Source of the DNA: Saprospiraceae bacterium | Lineage (GTDB): Bacteria; Bacteroidota; Bacteroidia; Chitinophagales; Saprospiraceae | Assembly (NCBI GenBank): GCA_029263015.1 | Contig: JAJCYI010000242.1 | Coordinates: 1 to 64,000, forward strand | Length of the DNA stretch: 64,000 bases | Direction of reading: 5' to 3' | Shown here: positions 53,301 through 60,969 of the stretch, in pieces | How the letters are laid out: every line of letters begins with the position of its first letter | How positions within the stretch are numbered: position 1 is the stretch's first letter | Notes under the pieces: model-generated | Databases searched by the model: none | Told to the model about the DNA's origin: nothing | What the model saw: the letters and a program-made list of their open reading frames with translations, nothing else | Position numbers and translations under genes: made by a program

Positions 53301-55221
53301 AGTCACGTTCATCTAAGGTGCTTTCAGTACCCACAAATCCTCCGTACATGGCCACCCCATTAGGCAATTCAAATGAAATGGTCCGGTCGGTAGTGGTTGT
53401 GGGAAAATAAGTGCCTTTGGCCACCCAAACATTGTCTCCACATTTGGCCACCGCCAAAGCATCTTGGAGGTCAGAAAAGGCATGGTCCCAAGAAGTGCCA
53501 TCCTGGTTTCCGCCCTGCACATTGGTGTTCACATATAATATGGCATTGCTAGTTGATGGCGCCTCGTATGCACCCATGTCAACCGTGCAGCCGATAATGC
53601 GGGGCCCTCCGGTCAGATCAGTGGCAATGCCGAGGCTGTCCACGATGGCATTGTCGCCAGCATTGATGGCAGGGGAATTGGAGAGGAGGGTGAAGTCGCC
53701 AGTGGTGGGGTCGGCGAACATGGGATCGAGGCCGAAGATATTGCCAAGGCCGCAATTAAGATTATTATATGCGCCAACATTATAAATTAATGAGGAGCAG
53801 TTTGGATAACCCAATAATGAATTGGAGATATTTATCCAGGAAGTATATGAACCATTAGAAAACAGATATTTATTTGGAATAAAGTTTCCATAAGAAACAC
53901 AATTATTTAGAACTAAATCAGAATTAGAGCAGGTTGATGAGATTCCTAATGCAGTAAGGCCATTTTCTATTAAATTATTAATGAAAGTGCAGTTGTTGAA
54001 CTCAGCATGAAGATCGTCCGCTCCACTTAAATCACCAATACGACTATTTTTGATAAGACAATTGGTAAAATATACCGAAGCAGCAATGGTAAAACATTCA
54101 AATTCATTTGCATCGAATATAGAGTTCTTTACATGAATTAATGATGCCCCAATTATTCCATAAAATCCAATTACTCCAGATCCAGATTTATTTTTGTAAA
54201 AAAAACATTCTTCTGCAACTATTTTTTCACTTTTCGCAAATAAAAAATATTCTATCGCCGAACCTGACCCATCTGAACCTAATTCATTATAAATAAAATC
54301 ACATTCTTTTATTTTGAATTCTTGATTATTAATTTGCAATTCATAATATACTCCACCTCCGCTTGCAACAGCAAAATTATCTTCAAAGCGACATCCAGCT
54401 ATTTCTATTTTCTTATTCCCTGTACTAACTGCAAAACTTATCCCTCCCCCACTCTCGACTACATCATTGTTTTTAAAAATGCAATCATCAATAATAAAAT
54501 CATTATGATTGCTACCGCCATGAAAGCGGATGCCTCCCCCGTTAAATGCCGAGTTATTTTGAAAAGTGCAATTAGTTATGATGGGATTAGCTCCCGCTCC
54601 GGCATCTGTCCTGATAAAAATTCCCCCACCATAAAATGCAGCATGGTTCGCTTTGAATTTGCAATTCGTAATCACAGGCCTTGTATCCTCCGAAGGCAAA
54701 GAACCAACGATATACATTCCACCCCCACTTTTTTGTCTGATATAAGGTGATCCATTTGAGTCATCGTCCGCATTTCCGCCAGTAATAATAAAGCCATCCA
54801 AAATGGTCGTCGAGTCGGCAAAGCTGCAATAAACGACATTGTACGAATTGTCGGTGCTGTCATTGGGTATTCCAATATCGCCACTCAATATCGTTTCGTT
54901 CACTTCCCAGTCCCGCTCACCGACCATTGTTTCTGTACCGTTAAAACCGCCGAACAAGCGTACCCCGTTTTTTAGGGTAAAGGAAAGAGTCCGGCTGGCG
55001 CCACCGGTCGGAAAATAGCTGCCCTGCGCCACCCAGAGCGTATCACCATATTGCGCGAAAAAAATACCAAAGGATAAATTGGGATAGGCATCCGCCCAGG
55101 AAGTGCCAGCTTGAGTGCCAGCTTGGACGTTGGCATCAACATAGATCACTTTACCGATAATGGGTTGATGGAATAACAGGTAGAAGAAAGCAATAGAGAG
55201 AATTGGGTGTAATCGTTTCAT
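50317..55221 (-). CDS. giant beta-helix / SprB-repeat protein with type IX sorting domain
   Basis: 1634 residues from the ATG at 55221 (M-K-R-L-H-P-I-L-S-I-A, signal peptide). Two tandem copies of a parallel beta-helix module of about 530 residues follow. Each begins I-Y-V-D-A-N-V-Q / L-Y-V-N-T-N-V-Q-G-G, has G-T-S-W, R-D-W-x-x-N-E-T-I-L-S-G-D-I-G, and closes with N-A-G-D-N-A-I-V...D-M-G-A-[YF]-E. Then come six SprB-like repeats (C-x-G...Y-x-W-S-N-G...V-T-V-T-D) and a C-terminal sorting domain ending K-W-V-V-V. The beta-helix DNA is visibly A/T-richer than the ends. Probably a secreted surface adhesin or carbohydrate-binding protein. Confidence 0.87.
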   Translation of the reverse strand: MKRLHPILSIAFFYLLFHQPIIGKVIYVDANVQAGTQAGTSWADAYPNLSFGIFFAQYGDTLWVAQGSYFPTGGASRTLSFTLKNGVRLFGGFNGTETMVGERDWEVNETILSGDIGIPNDSTDNSYNVVYCSFADSTTILDGFIITGGNADDDSNGSPYIRQKSGGGMYIVGSLPSEDTRPVITNCKFKANHAAFYGGGIFIRTDAGAGANPIITNCTFQNNSAFNGGGIRFHGGSNHNDFIIDDCIFKNNDVVESGGGISFAVSTGNKKIEIAGCRFEDNFAVASGGGVYYELQINNQEFKIKECDFIYNELGSDGSGSAIEYFLFAKSEKIVAEECFFYKNKSGSGVIGFYGIIGASLIHVKNSIFDANEFECFTIAASVYFTNCLIKNSRIGDLSGADDLHAEFNNCTFINNLIENGLTALGISSTCSNSDLVLNNCVSYGNFIPNKYLFSNGSYTSWINISNSLLGYPNCSSLIYNVGAYNNLNCGLGNIFGLDPMFADPTTGDFTLLSNSPAINAGDNAIVDSLGIATDLTGGPRIIGCTVDMGAYEAPSTSNAILYVNTNVQGGNQDGTSWDHAFSDLQDALAVAKCGDNVWVAKGTYFPTTTTDRTISFELPNGVAMYGGFVGTESTLDERDWQTNETILSGDIGVVGDSLDNSHTVVYMEYVDSTTVLDGLSIVKGRTINVLGQAPILDRKKSGGGIYVQAMGAVNEVNPKILNCSFLGNYAFNAGGGVFVNGSENGNVSPYFDNCIFLKNRSSYGGGISIIGGSFTADWRILNSLFFDNDSGYGVGVSFDLKHGNNDIYIENCNFIEGNSGAAGSGINVNELNGDEYKVLHLIKCTFENNDGASVIEYVGFSDKGEIHVDSCIFKNNDNSVGLLSVLFGRPLVEINNSVFSENENDVGCLLLTGGYLITYNSIFNNNSGTLITLFGSGYPIDALISNCTFYENRKLSGQLYEGLISADGFGLGGTLNIANSIFRANFLNSDLDLFSLVDCEATISHSLFDLSNCSYISDDLVDCDLGILFSADPLFQNPNNNDFTLLPCSPAINAGDNAIVNSLGLSTDLAGNPRVLGGTVDMGAFETPTFSLDSAVVALPSCGGVGGAVQFQLSHGCEPYSYAWSDGTNNGADTSGLAAGDYSFTVTDALGQSVEAQLTILEKPAVTATSIIQQYDCTNIVGGMVNIMPTGGTAPFAYNWSNGSSDNLLTGLPPETYVVTVTDANGCTYTDSLVVGSTGHLLLSLSATPYHCQGSNDGVAEIIPLNGTSPFMWHWQGGQTDSLVTGLGSGNYSITVTDALGCTDELQFSMVASDSLMASANGTDVLCFGQSNGMATIGTNGGSGTFGYLWSNGMDTPTIDQLSPGWYGVTITDELYGCSDASSVNIVSPQEVGLFVEATDTICFGAENGIATAVATGGTLPFSFIWNNGQTDSLLMGLPSGNYAVTVADANGCQETALAEISISTEIQILFDTIHASGSANADGGVKVIMVFGGQPDYNFLWSNGDTSQSLENVLPGDYSLIITDADSCQNEFNFTVDLLDAIVEEQGLPLRAVIVPNPSGYDGAQLWVDVLFQQPLTVHVIDPIGRILFAKEIIPVNGQSRLILPQELAPGMYWVVLENGNGGVLVLKWVVV

Positions 55222-55321
55222 GGGTCTCACATTAGGTTCGTTTGCGGTTGCAAGATAGCAATTATTGCCATTAATGCGAATCAAGGATTGAAACTCAATG
55301 CCCATTGATTTTCAGGGGGTT

Positions 55322-55354
55322 AGAGTTGTCAACTTTTTAAAAATTGACAACTCT
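55322..55354. repeat. AGAGTTGTCAA palindrome
   Basis: Arms AGAGTTGTCAA / TTGACAACTCT around CTTTTTAAAAA, 33 bp, 100 bp upstream of the beta-helix gene. Confidence 0.6.
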
Positions 55355-55411
55355 GTGCTCACAACTCCTTGATAATCAGGATAAAATTTCAACGCTTGAT
55401 TCTCATTATTA

Positions 55412-55448
55412 TTAGAAGCGACGCTTTTTAGAAAAGCGTCGCTTCTAA
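55412..55448. repeat. GCGACGC-family palindrome, copy 2
   Basis: 17-bp arms TTAGAAGCGACGCTTTT with a TAG loop. Same core as 11307 and 60699. It is 47 bp past the sortilin-like gene's stop. Confidence 0.78.
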
Positions 55449-55495
55449 ATTTAGCACGGTTGCCTGAATAATACCCTTCTTCAATAATTTTTCTC

Positions 55496-58400
55496 TCACT
55501 CCAACTTCACCGACTCAATTCCCTTAAACAAAGAATACTGAACTGCTTCCACTTTCTTTTGATATTCCGCAAAATCCTGCTCGATCAATCCATTGATCTG
55601 ACCCACAATTTCAGTCACATCCTTGCTGATTTTATCTATCATGATTTGAGCCGATTGGTTGGGCGCACCCTCAGAAGCACGAATATAACTGGAGGTCCGC
55701 CATAATTGACCAGTCAACAAATTTGGGTTGCGTTGGATGCCTTTCAGCCCACTGGGCATCATGTATTTTTTTTCAATTGTGGAGATGCTGTCTTTGATGG
55801 ATTTTCCGAGTTTGGAAATTTCTTTTTTCAAACTGTCGGGTGCGTTTACTAGCGCTCCGTCCACCAATTTGATATTCTTTTTCACATCCTGCAACCGGTT
55901 GTAGCCATCGGTTGCCTTTTCGACTATTTTGTAATAATCAACGTAGGTGGCTTGTTTAGCCATTCGATCGGTCAATGAAACATTCAGCCTCGGATCAGCA
56001 TGAACAGTGACCATGGTAGAGTCGAGATTGCCTTTGAATTCAATCATCAACTTATACGTGCCGGGCAACACTTCATAGCCGCTTGGCATGTCATCACCCG
56101 GCTTCGGCTGACGGCGACTTGGAAACCGGACGCCGTCATGTCGCTTGTTCCAATATATTTTTACCAAACCAGTATCCAACTTGCTGGTAAATGAACGGAT
56201 CGTATCCCCCGCTGAATCGAGGACCACAATTTTGGCCTTCTCCTCTTTTTTACCTTTGCCTTTTTTGCCTGCCCCTTTCTCCTTGTCCCCACTTTCTTCG
56301 TCACTTTTTACTTTTTCCTTTTTACCTTTTACTTTTTCCTCTATACTTTTGACTTCCCCTTCCTCCGGCGGCTTCACCCAACAAGCGATAGCCGCATTTG
56401 TCCCCTTATTGTCCCCTTTAAACATGCCATCGGCAGTAAACCGAGTGCCATCGACCGAACGGTATTGTGCCAAATAGGTATCAGGTGTGGCAAACACGGC
56501 AAAGTCTTTTTCCAAAACGTCCCCTTTTGTTCTGGCAATTTCCCGGAAGGGGCGCAGATCATCCAAAATCCAGGCGGCACGGCCAAATGTCCCGATGATG
56601 AGATCGTGGTCGCGGGGATGGATTTTCAAGTCAGTTGTGGTGACGGACGGAAAACCATTCGTCCATTTCTGCCATTTTTCACCAAAATCAAAACTGAACC
56701 ACAGCCCTTGATCGGTGCCCAACCATAACAAATCACTCACCTCTGGATCTTGCACTATGCTGAATGCTTGGCCAGTTACTTTGTTTTCATCAACCATGCG
56801 GGAGAACGTCACCCCAAAATCGTTGGTGTAATAAACATAAGGCTTCCAGTCGTTGCGGCGATAATCGCTCACCACGACAAATGCCTCTCCCGCCGTTTTA
56901 CCTGGTTCAATGTATGGGATCCAGCTACCTGGCGTTGCACCTGGCATGTTTCCAGCAACGTTCAACCATTTTTGACCACCATTTCTGGTCACCTGCAAAT
57001 TCCCATCGTCCGTGCCGACCCAGATCACATTTTCATCAACTCTACTGGGTGAAATGGCAACGATGGTCGTAAAATTTTCCGCTTCGGTATCATCAATGGT
57101 GAGGCCGCCGCTCTCATTTTGTTTCTGTTTGGTGGTATCGTTGGTGGTCAGGTCAGGTGAAATGATTTCCCAACTTTGTCCACAGTCGAGACTTTTGTGC
57201 AAAAACTGGCTACCATAATAAATACCACAGTCGTGAAATGGATTTTGGGCGAAACCCGCATTCCAATTAAAGCGCAACTCAGTGCCGTCGGGATGGATGG
57301 GTTTGATATTCAGCACCTGTCCAGACTCCATATCAACATACCCTACATTGCCGCCTTGCGACATGGCATAACAATAACGGCCATCGTCGGGGCGGATGCC
57401 CACATCAAAACCATCACCAAAATATACCTCCTGCCAATCGCCATTTCGAATGCCACCACTTTTCCAAACAGCAGATGGTCCAACCCACGAACCATTGTCC
57501 TGCATACCTCCACAGACCCGGTAAGGGATGCTCATGTCATAATTGATATGGTAAAACTGCGCCAGTGGAAGGTTCTCCGCAAACTGCCAAGTCTTGCCAC
57601 GATCACGGGTAATATTAAGCCCTCCGTCATTGCCCTCGATAATGTAATCAGGGTTGTCAGGGGAAATCCAAAGTGCGTGATGGTCAGGGTGGACTTTCCA
57701 GCCGACCCAATTTTCAAAGGTCTTTCCACCGTCCTCGCTCTTAGACAACACACTCCAAATGCTGTACACGCGGTTTTCATTTTGTGGATCCACAAAAATA
57801 TCGTGGTAATAAAATGGGCGGTTGCCCACGTTGCTATTCTCCTTGTCGGCACTGGCCATTTTTTTCCATTTAAAACCACCGTCCATACTTTTATACAGTG
57901 CATTTTCTTTGGCCTCCACCAGTGCATAAACAATGTCTGGGCTGGAAGCAGCAATGGCTAGGCCAATGCGTCCAAGGTTGCCTTTTGGCAAGCCGTCTTT
58001 GTCAGTGCGCTTTTCCCAAGTCTCACCACCATCAAAACTGACATGAATTCCCGAACCGGGGCCGCCAGAATTGAAGGTCCAAGGTTTGCGGCCATATTCC
58101 CACATCGCTGCAATCAACTTATTTGGATTGGAAGGATCCGCAACCAAGTCAGCACAACCAACTCCGTCATTGATGTACAAAACCTTGTTCCAGGTCTTCC
58201 CGCCATCGGTGGTTTTAAAAACGCCCCGCTCCTCATTTGGCCCCCAAGCAGAACCGCTCACGCCAACAAATACAATATTCGGATCGTCCCGATGGATGAT
58301 GATGCGGTGAATGGTTCGACTGTCTTTCAGCCCCATCAGCTTCCAGTTCTTGCCACCGTCAATAGTTTTGTAAATGCCCTCGCCGCTGTTTTGTGAATTT

Positions 58401-58738
58401 CGGGGATTCCCCTCGCCAGTTCCGACCCAAATTTCGTCGGGGTTGCGCTGGTTGATCGTCACGGAGCCAATAGATTGCAGGGGTGCTTCATCAAAAATGG
58501 GTTTCCAATTGATGCCACCACTCTCAGACCTCCAAAGTCCACCACTGGCCGTTCCCGCATAAATCACCTCTGGGTTACTCAGCACCACATCAATGGAAGT
58601 TACGCGTCCGCTCATGCCCGCTGGGCCAATGTTGCGGGGTTTTATGCTTTTGAAATGGTCGAAATTGAGGGTTTGAGATAAGAGGAAAAAAGGAAGGGTC
58701 AATAGGGTTAGGAGAAGAGGGAAAGTCTTGGTTCGCAT
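55496..58738 (-). CDS. sortilin/VPS10-like BNR-repeat exported protein
   Basis: 1080 residues. Signal peptide L-L-L-T-L-L-T-L-P-F-F-L-L-S-Q. The first 730 residues are beta-propeller BNR/Asp-box repeats (S-x-D-x-G-x-T-W type: S-E-S-G-G-I-N-W, T-I-D-G-G-K-N-W, T-T-D-G-G-K-T-W, S-F-D-G-G-E-T-W), as in VPS10/sortilin-like and xyloglucanase-like proteins. A Lys/Glu/Gly-rich stretch (about residues 795-835), encoded partly by a heptamer repeat at 56303-56337, interrupts the C-terminal half. The final 150 residues are helical. No sorting domain. Often labelled glycosyl hydrolase, but no catalytic acid set was identified. Confidence 0.82.
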   Translation of the reverse strand: MRTKTFPLLLTLLTLPFFLLSQTLNFDHFKSIKPRNIGPAGMSGRVTSIDVVLSNPEVIYAGTASGGLWRSESGGINWKPIFDEAPLQSIGSVTINQRNPDEIWVGTGEGNPRNSQNSGEGIYKTIDGGKNWKLMGLKDSRTIHRIIIHRDDPNIVFVGVSGSAWGPNEERGVFKTTDGGKTWNKVLYINDGVGCADLVADPSNPNKLIAAMWEYGRKPWTFNSGGPGSGIHVSFDGGETWEKRTDKDGLPKGNLGRIGLAIAASSPDIVYALVEAKENALYKSMDGGFKWKKMASADKENSNVGNRPFYYHDIFVDPQNENRVYSIWSVLSKSEDGGKTFENWVGWKVHPDHHALWISPDNPDYIIEGNDGGLNITRDRGKTWQFAENLPLAQFYHINYDMSIPYRVCGGMQDNGSWVGPSAVWKSGGIRNGDWQEVYFGDGFDVGIRPDDGRYCYAMSQGGNVGYVDMESGQVLNIKPIHPDGTELRFNWNAGFAQNPFHDCGIYYGSQFLHKSLDCGQSWEIISPDLTTNDTTKQKQNESGGLTIDDTEAENFTTIVAISPSRVDENVIWVGTDDGNLQVTRNGGQKWLNVAGNMPGATPGSWIPYIEPGKTAGEAFVVVSDYRRNDWKPYVYYTNDFGVTFSRMVDENKVTGQAFSIVQDPEVSDLLWLGTDQGLWFSFDFGEKWQKWTNGFPSVTTTDLKIHPRDHDLIIGTFGRAAWILDDLRPFREIARTKGDVLEKDFAVFATPDTYLAQYRSVDGTRFTADGMFKGDNKGTNAAIACWVKPPEEGEVKSIEEKVKGKKEKVKSDEESGDKEKGAGKKGKGKKEEKAKIVVLDSAGDTIRSFTSKLDTGLVKIYWNKRHDGVRFPSRRQPKPGDDMPSGYEVLPGTYKLMIEFKGNLDSTMVTVHADPRLNVSLTDRMAKQATYVDYYKIVEKATDGYNRLQDVKKNIKLVDGALVNAPDSLKKEISKLGKSIKDSISTIEKKYMMPSGLKGIQRNPNLLTGQLWRTSSYIRASEGAPNQSAQIMIDKISKDVTEIVGQINGLIEQDFAEYQKKVEAVQYSLFKGIESVKLE
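56303..56337. repeat. heptamer array inside a coding sequence
   Basis: Five 7-bp units in register: ACTTTTT, ACTTTTT, CCTTTTT, ACCTTTT, ACTTTTT. On the coding strand they give the Lys/Glu/Val-rich stretch around E-K-V-K-G-K-K-E-K-V-K. The 7-bp unit has the same design as the intergenic arrays. Confidence 0.7.
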
Positions 58739-58878
58739 AGTTGAATTTTGTTGTAATTGAATATTGTGAAGCGAAAATACAAGATTTCAAGTTAGAGAGC
58801 TGGAAATAAATTAAGTAGTGTTTTTGATTTCTCCTCTAAGGGGTTTCAACCTCTTGTGGTACGCTGGCCATGCCTCTC

Positions 58879-58956
58879 AATCAAAAATCAAACGTCATGT
58901 AATCAGGCATCAGAAGTGTGGCTGATTTAAGATTACATGACGTTTGATTTTTGATT
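58879..58956. repeat. palindrome with 26-bp arms
   Basis: Perfect 26-bp arms (58879-58904 / 58931-58956), containing AAACGTCATGTAAT and its complement, with a 26-nt loop. The right side continues with TTGATTTTTGATTTT heptamers. It is 140 bp upstream of the sortilin-like gene. Confidence 0.8.
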
Positions 58957-58968
58957 TTTGATTTCAGT

Positions 58969-59005
58969 TCCGAAAGGGTGGGAATTAAATTCCCACCCTT
59001 TCGGA
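58969..59005. repeat. TCCGAAAGGGTGGG palindrome
   Basis: 18-bp arms TCCGAAAGGGTGGGAATT and complement around one base. Its GGGTGGGAATTAAATTCCCA centre closely matches the centre of the palindrome at 10171-10249. It ends 13 bp after the esterase stop codon. Confidence 0.75.
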
Positions 59006-59018
59006 ATATCTGGAGCTT

Positions 59019-60476
59019 TTAATTCGAAAATTCCTTGAAAAGTCGATCCAACCGCTCCTCCAACTCTTCCAACCCCTTTTGCTGTACGATGGAAAGCCAT
59101 TGAATGTACATGGATTCCCGCTGCCACAGGTGTTCTTCTTTTTCCAGTGCAATCCAGTAATTGTAAAATGCACCTGGCTCATCTTCCAGATAAAGACATG
59201 CCTCGCCAAGGGTGGCAAATTTCCAAATATCTTTTACCCTCGATTTTTCAGCGTGGGTTTTGGCCTGTTTAGCATATTTGGTCGAATCAGCATATTTCTT
59301 TCTTTTCAGATGCAGGAAGGCGAGGTTGATGGCATGATAATATATTTGTTCGCCATCATGGTTTTGTTCAGCAATTTTGAGCGCCTGTTTGTATAGTCCA
59401 ATAGCCTTGTCGGCATGTTCTATTTTCAGGTCAGAAATATAACTACGCTTCCAGCGACCTGCCAGCACACCGATAATATCGGACTCCGTTTTATATTTTT
59501 CAGATTGTTCTTTTAAAAAGGCTTTGGCGGCATCACGGTCGTCATAAACTTCCAGCGAAAAGGCATATTCAACTATCTCAGCAGGGCCAAGATTGTCTTT
59601 GTTTGCTTCCAGTTTTTCTTTGACCCGAGCAAAATCCCCCATTTGAACAGCCATATCTGCACTGTCCCATTCGCCTTGGTAAAATTCGGCTGCCGAAAGC
59701 AAAACCCTCCTCAGCACATAATAGGAATCGAGGTTTTCAGGAGTTGGCTTCACCATATCGACATGGTTGCCACTTACTGCCTTTTTGAACTTATCGTCAA
59801 ATGGCCCTTGTGAGGAACGAGGTGGCACAAATTGGTCGAGATCGCCTGACACCGCCAAAAAATGGAATGGAAGGTCATTTGGGTAGGTACTTGACCAATC
59901 GCTCCGCAACGTTTTTATAAAATCACAATCGCTGCGCATATCTGCCACCTGGTTGTTCAACTGTTTGGCAATCCGCGCATTATCCAGGCCATTGCTTGGT
60001 GTACCATATAATGTTATAGAATGGATCAGATTAATATCTTGTCCCTGCTCCGCCATATCCAGCACCGCCCGCTGAGTAGCCAGCCCACCCATACTATGTG
60101 CCACTATGGCAATTTGACTGTATTTCGGTGCCAACCGGTCTATGAGCGTTGTCCTGAAGTGATTGGCGAGCATCTGTATCGAAGGGTTCGCCGCCCAAAT
60201 TTCATTTATATCTGGTAGAATGCTGGTGTTGTACCCGTGGCTATAAATGTCCCAACCATCGATGCTTGGATCATTTTCCAAAAATTGCGGAAAACAGCCC
60301 CAGGTTTCAATCGGATCACCGCTAAATCCGTGGACAAAAACGACAGCAGCCTTGTTGTCCGATTTTTTAATTTCTATCAGGCTTGCTTTGTTTACGCCTT
60401 TGTACTTGTCAATAATCTTGTCTTTGTTGTCTTTCCAAATGGGGAGGAAGAATTTTCCGATGGTACTGAGGATCAT
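59019..60476 (-). CDS. PGAP1/DUF676-type esterase with C-terminal helical repeats
   Basis: 485 residues from the ATG at 60476; the longer frame translates flanking repeats. The alpha/beta core has V-F-V-H-G-F-S-G-D-P-I-E-T-W and the Ser elbow I-V-A-H-S-M-G-G-L-A-T-Q. The S-L-Y-G-T-P-S-N-G pattern of PGAP1/lipase-like enzymes follows. After about residue 280 the protein is helical, TPR-like (Y-Y-H-A-I-N-L-A-F-L-H, A-T-L-G-E-A-C-L-Y-L). No signal peptide. TPR-esterase fusions of this kind may act on lipids or proteins in the cytoplasm; the substrate is unknown. Confidence 0.8.
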   Translation of the reverse strand: MILSTIGKFFLPIWKDNKDKIIDKYKGVNKASLIEIKKSDNKAAVVFVHGFSGDPIETWGCFPQFLENDPSIDGWDIYSHGYNTSILPDINEIWAANPSIQMLANHFRTTLIDRLAPKYSQIAIVAHSMGGLATQRAVLDMAEQGQDINLIHSITLYGTPSNGLDNARIAKQLNNQVADMRSDCDFIKTLRSDWSSTYPNDLPFHFLAVSGDLDQFVPPRSSQGPFDDKFKKAVSGNHVDMVKPTPENLDSYYVLRRVLLSAAEFYQGEWDSADMAVQMGDFARVKEKLEANKDNLGPAEIVEYAFSLEVYDDRDAAKAFLKEQSEKYKTESDIIGVLAGRWKRSYISDLKIEHADKAIGLYKQALKIAEQNHDGEQIYYHAINLAFLHLKRKKYADSTKYAKQAKTHAEKSRVKDIWKFATLGEACLYLEDEPGAFYNYWIALEKEEHLWQRESMYIQWLSIVQQKGLEELEERLDRLFKEFSN

Positions 60477-60510
60477 ACTATTGCTGGTTTTGTTATTAAA
60501 ATATATGGTT

Positions 60511-60632
60511 CTTTGACAAATCCCGTGGAAACCCTCAAACCAAATGGTAAAAGGAAGCCAAAAGGTGACACCTTTTGGAAAGGTGTCACCTTTCACCCGC
60601 TATGAAAACTAAAATCACGGGATTTGTCAAAG
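60511..60632. repeat. nested palindrome: 17-bp arms around the GGTGACACC palindrome
   Basis: CTTTGACAAATCCCGTG (60511-60527) and its perfect complement (60616-60632) enclose the palindrome AAAGGTGACACCTTT / AAAGGTGTCACCTTT (60561-60593), a second copy of the one at 31712. The first 14 bases of the arm recur at 62239-62252. Confidence 0.8.
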
Positions 60633-60698
60633 TACCAAAAAAATAAATAGACGTTATTCGCAAATGTAATTATTTGTACGGCTTCGCACAAATAAGCC

Positions 60699-60731
60699 AG
60701 GAGCGACGCTTTTTAGAAAAGCGTCGCTCCT
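60699..60731. repeat. GCGACGC-family palindrome, copy 3
   Basis: 15-bp arms AGGAGCGACGCTTTT around TAG. Same core as 11307 and 55412. Confidence 0.78.
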
Positions 60732-60876
60732 ATCGTACAGACAAGCCATTACCAAGAAGAAAAAGGAAAAGACAATATTTGAAAAAAGAACAAATATCGT
60801 TGCATAACACATGTTTACAGAGGAAGACGCTTGCAAATCTGCCCAGCCATTGTACATTAGGGCTTCAAAAGATTAC

Positions 60877-60900
60877 CGTAACCAGAAGTTGTACTTCTGG
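60877..60900. repeat. AACCAGAAGT palindrome, copy 2
   Basis: Identical over 24 bp to 50257-50280. It lies 69 bp upstream of the peptidoglycan-binding protein gene. Confidence 0.7.
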
Positions 60901-60969
60901 GGCAATTCCTCCCGGAAGTAGAATATCCTGTTATAGTTGACATTATAAAAATCAAAACTACCTATTCAA

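Noticed and set aside
57176-57961. 261-codon plus-strand reading frame inside the sortilin-like gene
   Set aside because: It is the opposite-strand shadow of the well-supported BNR-repeat gene; no domain or start signal supports it.
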